Shown one piece after another: positions 30,801 to 42,746 of a stretch of 64,000 nt of DNA (within the stretch, counting starts at the first letter, position 1; each line of letters begins with the position of its first letter). Position numbers and translations under genes: made by a program. The stretch comes from Dendrocalamus latiflorus. Taxonomy: Eukaryota; Streptophyta; Magnoliopsida; Poales; Poaceae. Below the pieces are notes generated by a model. That model was given only the letters and a program-made list of their open reading frames with translations, was not told where the DNA came from and searched no databases. The DNA lies in assembly GCA_017311315.1 (NCBI GenBank), contig CM029654.1, positions 5,897,382 to 5,961,381 on the forward strand, in the 5' to 3' direction.

Positions 30801-31968
30801 TAGGGGTGGCAACGAGCCGAGCCAAGCCTGGCTCGGCTCGTGAAAGCTTGGTGGAATAGAGGCTCGGTTCGGCTCGGCTTGGTTAGGATATCAAGTTTTT
30901 TTGTGGGCTCGGTTCGGCTCGTGATGCGGCTCGAGCCAGCTCGAGCCGGCTCGCGAGCCAACAATGTGAAACCAACAGAGAAGACAGCCAGTCAGCCACC
31001 GAGGGCAAGCGACCGCAACCAGCCCTAATCCCTTCTCGCCACCAGTCCATCAACCACCAGTAAAGGTAAACCCCACAAGACTCACATCAACATACTACAT
31101 TCATCCAGTATAGCCAACATTGAACTAGAAACCATAAGCCATTCATCCTCAGTAGAGCACATGGGAGTATGGGACCAAGGCACCAAACCAACTAGCCAAG
31201 CATATCACCAGAGGTAGAAGAGGAGAGGAGAGGTTTACCGAATAGGGCGACGGCTGCGTAGCCTGCGTGCGACCGCCGGTCAGCCGAGGCCCGAGGCCAC
31301 CCGCCTCCCAAGTCCCAACCTATCCATCAGGCAAAACCACACAAAAATAAGCCAAAACCGATAGATCAGGGTGAGAGATGGGGAAAAAGCACCAGATCGA
31401 CTGGATCTGGCCGGGGTTCACCAGGCGGCGGCGTGGCGCCGAGCGGCAAGGAGGGAGCGGCGGGGCCGTGACTCACCAAGCAGCGCCGACGGGCAAGGAG
31501 GCGCAGGAGAGGGGGAAGCCTCACCGGTGCGACGCAGCGGCGTGAGGAGGAGCCGAGGCGCGACGACGGGAGTCCGGGAAGGAGAGAGAGAGGGCCGAGC
31601 GTAGGGGAGCGCGGAGGCCGGAGATCGGAGACCGGAGACCGGAGTAGAGGCCGGCGCGGAGAAACCGAAGAGAGGCGCCGGCCACCGGGGCAAGGAAATA
31701 GGGAGGCGGCGCGCGGCGTGACCGCGTGAGCGGAGAGACAGGAAATAGAGAGGGAGAGAGAGCCGAGTGGACAATGGAGTGAGTGGGGGAGGCCGGGAGA
31801 AGATGAGAAGGCATTGGGCCATCGGCAGTTGGGCCGAGCCGAGCTGGCTCGGGCTCGGCTCGTTTAGACCGCGAGCTTTTTTGCTGGCTCGGCTTGGCTC
31901 ATTTCATTCACGAGCCGAGCCAAGCCTTCATGAGCCCGAGCCGAGCCCGAGCTTTTTTGCATGCCCTA
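30801..31968. mobile_element. hAT-type non-autonomous element in the CFIm68-like promoter
   Basis: A perfect 8-bp target duplication GCTCCCTC (30793-30800 and 31969-31976) flanks ends TAGGGGTGGCAA and, reverse-complemented, TAGGGCATGCAA. Both subterminal regions are packed with GAGCCGAGCC/GGCTCGGCTC motifs in both orientations, typical of hAT subterminal repeats. The interior is GC-rich with no identifiable transposase. It ends 101 bp before the start codon at 32070, so it forms part of that gene's promoter or 5' leader. Confidence 0.85.
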
Positions 31969-32033
31969 GCTCCCTCGTCTCCACCCGCTTGCCTGCCCGC
32001 ATAGGGTTTTTCCCCTTTCCGCCTCCACAGCCC

Positions 32034-32047
32034 AAACCCTAACCCTA
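32034..32047 (+). promoter_or_regulatory. telo-box before CFIm68-like gene
   Basis: AAACCCTAACCCTA lies 22 bp before the start codon. Such motifs are common near transcription starts of plant translation and RNA-processing genes. Confidence 0.55.
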
Positions 32048-32069
32048 GAGCTCCGCCTCCACACCAGCC

Positions 32070-33863
32070 ATGGAGCCGGACGGCGACGCGGTGTTCCTCC
32101 GCAACGAGGCCATCTCCGCTGTGCAGGACGTCGACCAGTACTACGGCGACGACGACGACTTCGACGACCTCTACAACGACGTCAACGTCGGCGACGGCTT
32201 CCTCCACTCCTCCTCCCACCCGCCCCCGCCGCCGAAACCACAGCCGCAGCACCAGCCCCAGCAGCTCCCTCCCCCTCCCCAGCCGCAGCCACCGCCGCAG
32301 CAGCAGCAGCCGCCCCCCCACTCCCTCCCGCCGCGGCCGCGGCCGCCACAGGTCCCGCCGCAGCAGCAGAAGGTTCACATCCCTGGCGTGGTCGCTCCAG
32401 CTCCTAATCACCCTACCGCGCAGCCAAGCCTCCTGCCGCCACCTCAGCCGCCGGTCGCGCCCGCTCCGCCGCCGCCTCAGCAGCACCAGATCCAGCAAGG
32501 CGGCGACGGATTCCACCGCCCTGGAGGAAACTATGGCGGCGGCCCCATCGTGGTCGGAAATGGCGGCGCAGCTGGTGGGGGTCAGGGCCCGGGTGGCACG
32601 ACGCTGTTCGTGGGGGAGCTCCACTGGTGGACGACGGATGCGGATCTTCAGGCGGAGCTGATCAAGTACGGTCCGGTCAAGGAGGTCAGGTTCTTTGATG
32701 AGAAGGCTAGTGGGAAGTCGAAGGGGTACTGCCAGGTCGACTTCTATGACGCCGCCACCGCTGCTGCCTGCAAGGAGGGCATGAATGGACACCTGTTCAA
32801 TGGCCGTCCATGTGTTGTGGCATTCGCCTCGCCAAACACTGTGCGACGTATGGGTGAGGCGCAGGTGAAGAACCACCAGGCCATGGCCGCACAGACGTCG
32901 ACAATGCAGCCGAAGGGTGGGAGAGGGGGCGGTGGTGCCGGAGGCCCCCAGGTGGGCAGTAATTATGGTGGTGGCCGTGGAGGAGGAGCTGGTGGACCCG
33001 GTGGTGGTGCGGGTGGTGGCGGCGGAAATTGGGGCAGAGGTGGTGGAGGGATGGGGAACAGAGGCCCTGTTGGGAATATGAGGAATCGGATGGGTCCGGC
33101 AGGTGGCCGAGGGATCATGGGGAATGGAGGCATGGTTGCGCCGCCACCACCGATGCTGCCTCCGGGGGGAATACTGGGGCAAGGTTTTGATCCTACTGGT
33201 TATGGCGCAATGGGTAGGATGGGTGCTGGGTTTGGCGGTTTTCCCGGTGGACCAGGGGCAGCACCATTCCCTGGGTTGATGCAGCCATTCCCGCCGATGG
33301 TTGCGCCACATGTGAACCCCGCTTTCTTTGGAAGGGGTGGGATGGGTGCTGGTGGCATTGGGATGTGGCCTGACCCCAGCATGGGAGGTTGGGGTGGGGA
33401 GGAACAGTCAAGTTATGGGGATGATGCAGCATCTGATCAGCAACATGGGGAAGGGGGAAGCCATGGGAAGGAGAGGCCACCAGAGAGGGAGTGGTCTGGA
33501 GCATCAGAGAGGAGGCGGGAGAGGGAGAAGGATATGCCTCCAGCACAGGAGTGGCCAGAGAGGAGGCACCGTGATGAGCAGGACATGGGCCGAGAGAGGG
33601 ATCGTGGCTATGACCGAGAGAGGGACAGAGATCATGATAGGGGGAGAGAGAGAGACCGGGACAGGGACAGGGAGGGGGACAGAGAGAGGGAGAGGGATAG
33701 GGATAGGCACAGAGATGACAGAGATCGCTATGGTGATTATTACAGGCACAGGGAGCGCGATTCTGAGCGCAATGAAGACTGGGACAGGGGAAGGACATCT
33801 GGGATGCGCAGCAGGTCGAGGGAGATCGACCATTCTAAGCGTAGGCGGATGGCACCTGAGTAG
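32070..33863 (+). CDS. CFIm68/CPSF6-like RNA-binding protein
   Basis: A single coding exon of 597 aa. The N-terminus (MEPDGDAVFLRNEAISAVQD) is followed by an acidic DDDDFDDLYNDV stretch and a Pro/Gln-rich region to about 160. One RRM lies at about 177-260: RNP2-like LFVGELHWWTTDADL and RNP1-like KSKGYCQVDF. The WWTTD signature is specific to CPSF6/7-type RRMs. A Gly-rich RGG region (about 290-440) and a C-terminal RE/RD/RS-rich tail with an SKRRR end follow. Cleavage factor I large subunits act in the nucleus with CFIm25 to choose poly(A) sites. Order and length fit plant CFIm68 proteins. The start is the first ATG of the frame, in good context (GCCATGG). No lesions. A hAT element adjoins the promoter. 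Confidence 0.92.
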   Translation: MEPDGDAVFLRNEAISAVQDVDQYYGDDDDFDDLYNDVNVGDGFLHSSSHPPPPPKPQPQHQPQQLPPPPQPQPPPQQQQPPPHSLPPRPRPPQVPPQQQKVHIPGVVAPAPNHPTAQPSLLPPPQPPVAPAPPPPQQHQIQQGGDGFHRPGGNYGGGPIVVGNGGAAGGGQGPGGTTLFVGELHWWTTDADLQAELIKYGPVKEVRFFDEKASGKSKGYCQVDFYDAATAAACKEGMNGHLFNGRPCVVAFASPNTVRRMGEAQVKNHQAMAAQTSTMQPKGGRGGGGAGGPQVGSNYGGGRGGGAGGPGGGAGGGGGNWGRGGGGMGNRGPVGNMRNRMGPAGGRGIMGNGGMVAPPPPMLPPGGILGQGFDPTGYGAMGRMGAGFGGFPGGPGAAPFPGLMQPFPPMVAPHVNPAFFGRGGMGAGGIGMWPDPSMGGWGGEEQSSYGDDAASDQQHGEGGSHGKERPPEREWSGASERRREREKDMPPAQEWPERRHRDEQDMGRERDRGYDRERDRDHDRGRERDRDRDREGDRERERDRDRHRDDRDRYGDYYRHRERDSERNEDWDRGRTSGMRSRSREIDHSKRRRMAPE

Positions 33864-36790
33864 CGTAGCTGGATGAGCTACATCTAGTGTGGAGGCAACA
33901 ACAATCCAGGGCAGTGTATTTTTTGCACACATGCGCGGATCGGTAACAACTACCAACTCTTTAATGCTTGTAGGTGTGGTGGGTTCTAACTGCTTGTATC
34001 TCCGGCGATCTGTTGTAGCAATAATTGAGATGTAAGTTAAGCTGAATCTGATTCCTTGTTTCTTGTCAATTGTAACTTACTTATTTAATTGTATTGTTAG
34101 GTAGTATGGTGGCACGTTGTATTGTTAGGTAGTATGGTGGCACGTTGACACTGTCATGTAATACATCTTTTTGTACTAACATTCTCCATGTAACATGTCA
34201 TGTACACAAAATTTGTCTTTTTTTCCATGATAGATTCTTTTTGTAGTTACATGGCTTTGTTTAAGCCAAGAGTTGTAACTTAGTGAGTAGTGACCTTGTT
34301 TAAAGCTTCTGTTATTGTGGCAATTAGGTCCCTTGCTTGTAATCAGCTTGCCTGCTAATTTGTATACAGGAAAAGGGACTTTGTAAAGGCTATTTTGTTG
34401 TACATTGCAATCCTTTGTAAAGAGCGCTGGCTGTGCTTGTTGTTTAAAGTGTTTGAAAGGTTGCTTGTACTTGGAAATTCTGAACACTTTATTATCCATT
34501 CACTCATGGATAAGGTGTTATGAAATATTAACAATTTGATTAAAATACCTGCTGAGCAAACCAACAGCTGCTTGCTCCACAATGAGATTCTGAACATGTT
34601 CTAGTAGGAATATGCACTTTTTAGGACTTGGTATGCTAGCATGTAAACGAATCATTCATGCACCTTTAAGAACAGACACTAGCATACCATGCACCTTTAA
34701 GACACACTAGCATGTAAGTGAATCAATCCAAAGAATGATGCATGAAAATTGGAGTGCAGAAATATGTGAAACCATTTAATGAAGTATTTGCAACAGTATT
34801 ACCGAAATTAAAATCATACCACTGAAGCCTAGCAGGCTGATCTGGTTGCGTAAGAAGACATAGTTATCTTTATGCATCTTGAAATTTCGGACAAATTACT
34901 ATATGAATTAGTGCAACCTCATAATTTTATTTCTGACGTCCTACTCTATTTGCTAAACAAGCTCACCCACCTCAACTACAAAAGAAAGTTACCTTGATTA
35001 ATTGACTTGCACTTCCACATAACTGCATAAGCAAATTCAGCATTAAGAAAGTGTATATTTACTTCATTAGGCCACTTGGAAAATATCAACTTAGCTAAAG
35101 AGATTGAAGATGCATAAAGTAATGCTATTTTTTTCTTGCTCCAGATCCTTGTTAATCGATTTAAGGTCATGTACTTTTGTAGCTTGGCATTAGGTTTAAA
35201 CTGAACATGATTCCGCTTATGATATTAGTGATGTGTAGTTTGAAGCCCAGTAACTAGCTGGCCACATGGACATGCATGTTCTCATTTTGGCTGTATATTC
35301 GCTCAGGCAGTATGCATTCTATTCTTGCTATCCAAGATGACATGATCTTGCATTCAGTTTTTGAGTACTAGCTTTTTGTCATGGCTTAGTTGTTGATGCG
35401 TCAGTGCATGCTGATGTTTGATATGCATTAACAATGGCTAAGGTCAATCTCTTCTTGAACGGTGTTCTGTTGAAAACACCATTGGTTCATTGCTTGTGTT
35501 TGGTGAACTGCTCTTGTTGTGTCAAACCTGTAATTGGCTACATCACGGCACTTGATTTCAGGTCCTCTGCAAAATCTAGAGCTTACCAATTACTTTGTTT
35601 ATTTGATTTTGATGCATGTTCTAGTTATATGCAATCTTCAGTGGCCCTATGTGGAAAAGAGATGGTGGGATAGTAGTAGTTCCAGATGTCCTGGAGCTAG
35701 CTTCTAACAATTGGAGCTTCTGCTAATTTAAACAAATAATACATTAGTCATATGCTTTAGGTTGCAGTCTTTCAAATTTTATGTAATATAATGCCATATG
35801 TAGGAATAGGGTGCATTAAATTTCTGGCATTAAAATAAATTCTTGTTGAAGGGCAACACTGATTTCCTTATACAATTTATTTTTAGATACTGTTTTGGAG
35901 GGCACTTGCTATGATCAGTTCTTGTATTTACAGTCCTGTACTTTTTTTTTGTCCCTTCCATGTGAAGCCACATTAGGCCTGCTTTGCATTTTGTTCTTAA
36001 ATGTCTTTTATCATATGTGGTGCTTTAAGACAGCTTTTGCCAAACTGGTTACTATACACAGCATTTTCTGGTTTTATTCTTTTTTCGAAAAGCATCTTCT
36101 TGTTTTCTTCTTGCAACGTTTTGTATTTATTTTAATGGCACTCATGGCTTTCTCCTTATTTGCAGCTACGTGTGGGTTGGAATATGTTCGGCTACATGAA
36201 GATCGTCTGCCCTGGATGATGGTTTCTCTCACTTTATGTATCTCTAAATGTCTGAGTGGCATAAAGACATGAGTATCCATTAATGTGTAATGTCAGCAGC
36301 GACGCTTTGTGTTATTGGTTGGAATGTAGTGAGTACCTGAGACTACTATTTCTGTAGTAGGATGATCAACTGGCTTGTATTATGACCGTGCCTTGTTCTC
36401 CTTTTCATTTTGTTGGTGGTGGACAAAAGATTATAGCATTCCTGTGGTTCAGCCTTCCTCGGAGTTAGATTCGTCGTTGCTTTCTAGTTAATTTCATTTC
36501 ATTTTTTGTGGTTGGAATGTACCTAACCGAAATCATGCTTATCCTAGTGGAAGGTTGGCTGTTGTAGCCTGTAAGTTACAGGCATGGTCTGTTTCTTGTT
36601 AGATTTGCTTTTGTTATACCCCGCGTATATCTGTAACAGTACGGTTTAATAGAATGGATGTCCGTTTCTCCCATAATCCGGGAGTGTTGAATAGTTCCTG
36701 ATCTGAAAGTTGAGAATGATAGTCCTTGAGTAATAACCGGTTAGTCATGAGTTTTTTGGTGGATGTGGATGCAAATTGTTGGGTCTTGAG
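33864..36790. other. 3' flank of CFIm68-like gene; no other gene seen
   Basis: The first 200-300 bp are probably 3' UTR. A 28-bp direct duplication (TATTGTTAGGTAGTATGGTG...) lies at 34093-34148. The rest is AT-rich with frequent stops. A spliced 3' UTR exon cannot be excluded near 36166 (TTTGCAG). Confidence 0.4.
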
Positions 36791-36998
36791 CAGGGTTCAA
36801 AATCCTAACGGTTACCGACCGGTAACCATTGGTTACCGTTTTTACCGGTGGAGACCGGTAACAAAAAAAAACCGGCCGGTATTAATTTTTGATTTTGGAA
36901 TTTTGGCCGATTTTTTCCGGTAATCGGCCGCTAACCGCCCGGTTACCATTACTGGCCGTCGACCGGGATTTCTTTCGGTTCTGGTTTTTGCAACCTTG
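36791..36998. mobile_element. hAT MITE
   Basis: Perfect 8-bp target duplication GTCTTGAG (36783-36790 and 36999-37006). Ends CAGGGTTCAAAATCC and, reverse-complemented, CAAGGTTGCAAAAACC. The interior has many ACCGGTAACC-type palindromes. Confidence 0.85.
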
Positions 36999-37472
36999 GT
37001 CTTGAGTGCTTTGTTATGATGTAATGTTGACCTTTTAGCTTGTGTGTTGCTCTGGATCAAGGCTGTGATATGATTTGAATTACGTGGTTACTCTGGATGC
37101 ATGTCCAGCATCGCAAATTTGTTTTGTTCTGCAGTGTGCGGCAAAAATTTCTCTCGTCATGCATCAATTCTAGGCGTTCTATGCGTACGAACTGAGCTTG
37201 TGACGCGTCTATTTTGGCAGTAGTACACGAACGAGTGGGTGCGCGCGCGCGCGTGTACCCCGTCAGTTTTCCAGTGAAAAATGCGAATTGGAGTAGCCGT
37301 TGCCGTTGCCGTTCAGAATGTTCAGGGCGCCTGACAAACTCTTGCACGCCAGTATCCTAGAATGATACTGCGAGGCCACGCCGTTCGGCTGTCGTCATTC
37401 GTCAATCCTGGGGCAAGCAGCTCTCGCGAAGCCTCCCTTGCAGACCGAGCCGTCGAGGCCTGACGCAACCGA

Positions 37473-37671
37473 GGGTCTGTTCATAGCTATGGCGGGTGAT
37501 GAAATAAATAGTAGTCGTCGAAAGCAGTGATTTTTAGAAAGAAGATATGATTGGTGGGAAAAGTAAAGGAGAGATATATACGTGGGATAGGAATGAGAGA
37601 AGTGAAGAATCCTCCTTAAAAAGTCAGGTGTTCATATTAGTTTCTAATTTTACCAACCAGAAAACAGACCC
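37473..37671. mobile_element. TIR MITE
   Basis: Ends GGGTCTGTTCATAG and, reverse-complemented, GGGTCTGTTTTCTGG. About 200 bp and non-coding. The flanks do not give a clear target duplication. Confidence 0.5.
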
Positions 37672-38321
37672 TAAATTCAGAATGACGTAGCATAAGTCTT
37701 CGGGATAAGAAATGGCTTGGTTTGCAGGTTCAATGGAAGAGGAAAGCTGCTACACTAAGGAACTGGAGAATTTTTTTTGTCAGGATTCGCAATTGCACCA
37801 GATGGATCTCTTAATTGCACGCTCGGAGAACAAGAGTTTGGAGCTGCCAAAGACTGAAATGGAGAGCTATGGTTTCTCTGGAACAAATAAATAGGATAAT
37901 TTCTTCGTCGCTATTTCGAAACGGTTTATTGGTATAGATTTTTAAAAGCGGCGTATCGGTCTTTGGTTCGTTCGTACGAGTACTCATATTAAGACCAAAT
38001 ATCATAAGTTATAACTATAAATCATAAGTCGTAGTCTAAAATAATACACCGAAGACTTGCCTGAAGTAAACGAAGGTACAAGATTTGGCTGGCCAAGATG
38101 GTCAGAAAAGAAAGAGGTGGAGATGAAGACTAACTTTGGCGCAATGGTGGATGATATAGAAGAGATGCCAATGGAATGACAAAAATTGAGAAATGAAATA
38201 GGGTAGTAGTAGAACAGAATGCTGGATAAGCTCAGAACTAAATGATTGTGGACGATAACGACGTCAAATCTTGGTTTCATTAATAAAATGGAGCCGGGAT
38301 GGTTTAGCACCCTGTGTTTCT
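37672..38321. other. intergenic host sequence before the copia insertion
   Basis: AT-rich, with a TCATAAGTTATAACTATAAA motif run. Short ORFs are unrelated to any family I recognise. Confidence 0.4.
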
Positions 38322-38450
38322 TGTTATGAATAGCGCATGTATTCATATGAGGCCAATAGGCCGGTATATATACATAAAGTACAGGTGGTAAATATGCAAA
38401 GAACCCCTCATAACAATGGGGAATAACAAACTATACATATATCTCTAACA
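38322..38450 (-). repeat. 3' LTR of copia element
   Basis: TGTTATGAATAGCGC...CTCTAACA. Differs from the other LTR at AAT(A/G)GGCC and ACA(T/C)AAAG. Confidence 0.95.
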
Positions 38451-38462
38451 CCCCCCTCAAAC

Positions 38463-39533
38463 TCATGGTGGATCAACAACACTGAGTTTGGAGAGGAAGA
38501 AGTTGTGCTGTGCTCGAGTCTGGGCCTTCGTGAAGAAATCCACTATCTGAAGCTCTGAAGGCACATACTGAAGAGCAATCACCTGATCATGCACACAAGT
38601 CCTCATGAAAGAAGCATCAACTCCAATGTGCTTGGTGAGCTCATGCTTCACAGGATCACGAGCAATACTGATAGCACCTGTACTGTCTGACAAGAGAGGG
38701 GTCGGTGTAGTGACAGAAACACCAAAATCCTCAAGTAACCACCGTAGCCAAGTAATCTCTGCTGTCAAGAGAGCCATAGCTCGCAACTCAGCCTCTGCAC
38801 TCGAACGGGACACTGCAGTCTGTTTCTTCGTCTTCCAGGCAATGAGAGAACCACCAAGAAAAACACAGTAAGCAGAGATAGACCGGCGATCAGAGGGATC
38901 GCTGGCCCAAGTAGCATCCGAATAGGCCTGAAGCTGTAACGAGCTGGAACGTGGAAAGAAGAGACGGCGAGAGATAGTCCCACGAAGGTATCGCAGAACT
39001 CGAAGAAGGTGGCTGTAGTGAACCTGAGTGGGAGCTGAAACAAACTGACTCAGAATATGAACTGGATAAGTGATATCTGGACGAGTAACAACAAGGTAGA
39101 CAAGACTCCCAACAAGATGACGATAGCGAGTCGGATCAGAAAGAGGCTCGCCATCAGAGAGTCGGAGCTGAACATTGAGCTCCATGGGAGTCTCAACAGT
39201 ACGTTGATCAGTGAGAGAGGCGCGATCAAGAAGATCCTGAATATATTTCTCTTGGGACATAAAGAAACCATCTGGAGTGGAAGTAACCTCAATCCCAAGG
39301 AAATAACGAAGAGGACCAAGATCCGACATAAGGAACTGCTCACTAAGACGAGTCTTAACAAAGGCAATGTACTCAGAATCATCTCCCGTAATGATCATAT
39401 CATCAACATACAGGAGAAGAAGAGTCCGACCACGAGACGAAGTGTGGACAAAGAGCGCAGGATCATGATCACTAGCTGAAAATCCAGCACCAGTAACCAC
39501 AGAGGAGAAGCGCTCAAACCAAGCACGGGGGGC
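38463..39533 (-). pseudogene. copia pol, C-terminal RT and RNase H
   Basis: Continues the pol frame after the TAA at 39534. It shows the RT active-site block LLLLYVDDMIITGDD, the LGPLRYFLGIEV block, and RNase H motifs SDATWASDPSDRRS, SSAEAELRAMA and LLSDSTGAISIA. The first usable ATG after the stop is at 39500. Ends at the polypurine tract. Alone it lacks the N-terminal half of RT, so it cannot give an active enzyme. Confidence 0.9.
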
Positions 39534-41855
39534 TTACTTAAGGCCATAGAGAGAGCGACGAAGGCGACAGACCATGCCCTCAGGAACAGAATACCCAGGT
39601 GGCGGATGCATGTAGACCTCCTCACGCAACTCGCCATTAAGAAAGGCATTCTTGACATCAAGCTGAGAAACAGACCAGTGGCGAACAGACGCCACCGAAA
39701 GAAGAGTGCGAACAGTGGTCATGTGGGCCACAGGAGCAAAAGTCTCGTCGTAGTCAACACCATGCTGCTGCTGAAAACCACGAGCAACAAGACGCGCCTT
39801 ATAGCGCTCAAGAGAGCCATCAGAGCGAGTCTTAATCTTATAGACCCACTTACATGTGATGGGATGAGAATGGGATGGAAAAAAAACAAGATCCCAAGTA
39901 CCAGTACGCTCGAGGGCAGCAATCTCCTCGGCCATGGCAAGCTGCCACTCAGGGTGAGTAACAACATCCCGGTAGGAGACAGGCTCACGAGTAGCTGCGC
40001 CAGCAAAGGCAAAACGGGCAGGAGGCCGAATCGACTGGCGATCGCGGAGAGCGTAGCGAGGAGAAGATGACCCATCAGGGGAAGATGGAGCATCAGAAGA
40101 AGATGGAACATCAGAAGAAGATGACGCATCTGGAAGATCCTCAATACGAGGTCGACGAGTGTAGATGATAGTGGGAGGAGCCTGAGGAGTCGTAGGAGAC
40201 GACACAGGCGGCGACAACGGCGGAGAGGCCACAGGGGGAATATGTGGAGACTCAGTAGGACAGATGGACGAGGGCAAAACAGATATAGGAGTATCTGGAA
40301 AGGTCAAGAAAGACAGAGACTCCACAAAGGAAGCCGAAGGAGAGGCAGGACGTGGGTAGAATGGACGAGACTCGTCGAAAGTCACATCCCGAGAAACCCG
40401 TATCCGACGACCAACAGGATCCCAGCACCGATAGCCCTTGTGCTCGGCACTGTACCCCAGAAAGACACACTCAACAGACTGAGCGGTCAGTTTGGTACGT
40501 TCTCGAGGGGCGAGGAGAACATAGCAAACGCAGCCAAACAGATGAAGGGCAGAGTAGTCAGGAAGAAGACCACAGAGACGCTCAACAGGGATCGCACCCT
40601 TAAGAGCAGAAGAGGGCTGAATGTTGACGAGATAGGTGGCAGTGGAAATAGCCTCGGCCCAAAAGTGAGGTGGAATAGAGGCGGCGATCATCAGAGCACG
40701 AGCCGTCTCAAGGAGGTGACGATGCTTGCGCTCAGCGACACCATTCTGAGCATGAGCACCAGGACAAGAAAACTGAGCGAGAGTGCCCTGCTCAGCAAGG
40801 AAGCTGCGCAGGTGACAAGAGAGGTACTCGCCAGCAGAATCAGCACGAAAGACACGAATAGGAGTGGAGAACTGTGTGTGTATCATAGTGGCAAATTGTT
40901 TATAGATAGGCAAGGCCTCACTACGAGAAGACATGAAATATATCCAAGTGTGGCGAGAGAAATCATCTATAAAAATAATATAATAACGATGACCCCCTTT
41001 CGAAACGAAGGGAGCCGGACCCCAAACATCTGAATGAGCAGGATCAAAAGGACGCTGAGACACAGTCTCACTATGAGGATAAGGAAGCTGAATCTGTTTA
41101 CCTAACTTACAGCCCTGACAATCTAAAGACACGTCTCCTGAGACAGACCCCAGAAGACCACGACGAACTAAGGACGACAGGCGAGATCCACACAGATGGC
41201 CAAGACGGTGATGCCACTGCTGGAAAGAGCCGGTAGACGAAGTGGCAGAAGCGGAGAGACTGGCGGCGGTGGTGGCAGCGGAAGGAAGATGAAGCCAGTC
41301 AAGCTCCCAGAGACGCTGTGAGTCACGGCGCCGAGGGCCAGAACCAACCAGAGCTCCCGTGTGGCAGTCCTGAACACAACAAGAGTCAGAGTCGAGAATA
41401 ACTCGATAACCAAGGTCAGTAATCTGCCCAGCAGAAAGAAGCTGCAAGGTAAGGCGAGGAACATGAGCAACAGAAGGAACATGAAAAGATGAGTTGCTAA
41501 GAGATCCTCGACCAGAGACAGAAAGAGATGTACCATCAGCAGTAAGAACACTGACAGGAGAATCAAGAGGTGTAATAGAAGACAGAGTGGAAGAATCAGG
41601 AGTCATGTGAAAAGATGCTCCAGAATCAAGAATCCACGGGGAGGTACCTGACTGTGTAGGAGGTGGTCTCTCAGTGCCTGAAGAGTCAGTAGCAGAACCT
41701 GTCGAGGGAGAACCTGAAGCAGCAAGTAGGCGTCGAAGTCTGGCTATCTCCTGCTCGGTGAGAGAAGCTGCTGAAGAAGTCGAGGCAGACGTCGTCGTAG
41801 AAGCACTAGTGCCAGTAGAAGAACGGCGTGAAAGATGCCGCTTCTTCTTGTAGCA
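39534..41855 (-). pseudogene. copia pol: protease, integrase, N-terminal RT
   Basis: Open on the minus strand from after the gag stop to a TAA at 39534-39536. The first Met of the longest ORF is at 41606. The GAG-pre-integrase motif WHHRLGHLCGSRL, the integrase core (SDVWGPAP, FRADSAGEYLS, NGVAERKHR), and the RT opening YKARLVARGFQQQHGVDYDE and VSQLDVKNAFLNGEL are all present. The frame stops inside the conserved LYGLK..P.AW motif, at the position normally held by Gln, a CAA-to-TAA change. RT is therefore truncated before YVDD. Confidence 0.9.
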
Positions 41856-42746
41856 CTAAGACTCAGTGTGGCCATCCTTGTCGCAGTAGGAACAGTGAGG
41901 ACGGCCACCTCCAGACTGAGGACGGCCACCACCACCTGTGGTAGCCGCTGGAGGAGGCAGTGTAGCAGGCGGACGAGCGGCGAGCACAGAGGGGAGTGGC
42001 ATCAGACCAGCACCACTCAAACGAGTCTCCTCTGCGCGTATCTCGGTAAGAGCCTCCAGGAGAGTGACACGAGGGTGGCGTGCAAGGAGCTGGGCACGCC
42101 TTTGCTCGAACTCAGGACGAAGGCGAGTAAGGAACTCGTAAACCCGCTGAAACTGCAGATCAGCACGTACCTCCAGGCAGCACGGACAGGTACGACAGCC
42201 AGCAGTGCGAAGTGAGTCCAACTGACGCCAGACAGCAGAACTCTGAGCATAAAATGCATCAACAGTAGCATCACCCTGCTGAAGAGAGTGCTCCTGGCGG
42301 ACCACGGACAGGTACAGGGCATCACCAGAGGGCTCGTAGCGCTGACGAAGATGAGTCCACATCTGGAAAGCCGAAGGGAGTCCCACAACCTCAGAAGAAA
42401 ACTGAGGCTGGACACTGGCGATGAAGACAGCAGCAGCCCGAGCGTCGTCATCGTACCACTGAGTGTAGACGGTCAGATGATCCGTGTAGGAATCCAGAGC
42501 CTCCTGGTAGGCAGAGGCAGCTTTATCATCAGCGTCATCATCAGCAGCAGCCTTATCGGCTGTCGGAGGCAATGCAACAGGCGTAGGCTCCGTCGGAGGA
42601 ATAGGGCAAGGCGGGCAGATGACATCGCCAGAGAGGACGCCCCAGAGACGAAGACCACGCATGTGAATGCGCATGTGAGACACGAAGTCGGTGTAATTAA
42701 CACCATCAAAGATCACCGGGCAGCGAGGGAGGGAAACGGTGCCCAT
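41856..42746 (-). pseudogene. copia gag, truncated in zinc knuckle
   Basis: 296 aa from ATG at 42746. It has the UBN2-type gag core (FDGVNYTDFVSHMRIHMRGL, MWTHLRQRYEP) and the first part of a CCHC knuckle, CSYCDKDGHTES. The next codon is TAG where Gln is expected, and Cys-Tyr-Lys follows in the same frame. The final Cys ligand is lost. This stop also prevents gag-pol synthesis. Confidence 0.92.

Noticed and set aside
31908..33311. 467-codon minus-strand ORF
   Set aside because: Antisense shadow of the CFIm68-like coding exon; low-complexity Arg/His/Val composition.
40242..41033. 263-codon plus-strand ORF
   Set aside because: It lies antisense to the copia integrase, whose motifs are unambiguous on the minus strand.
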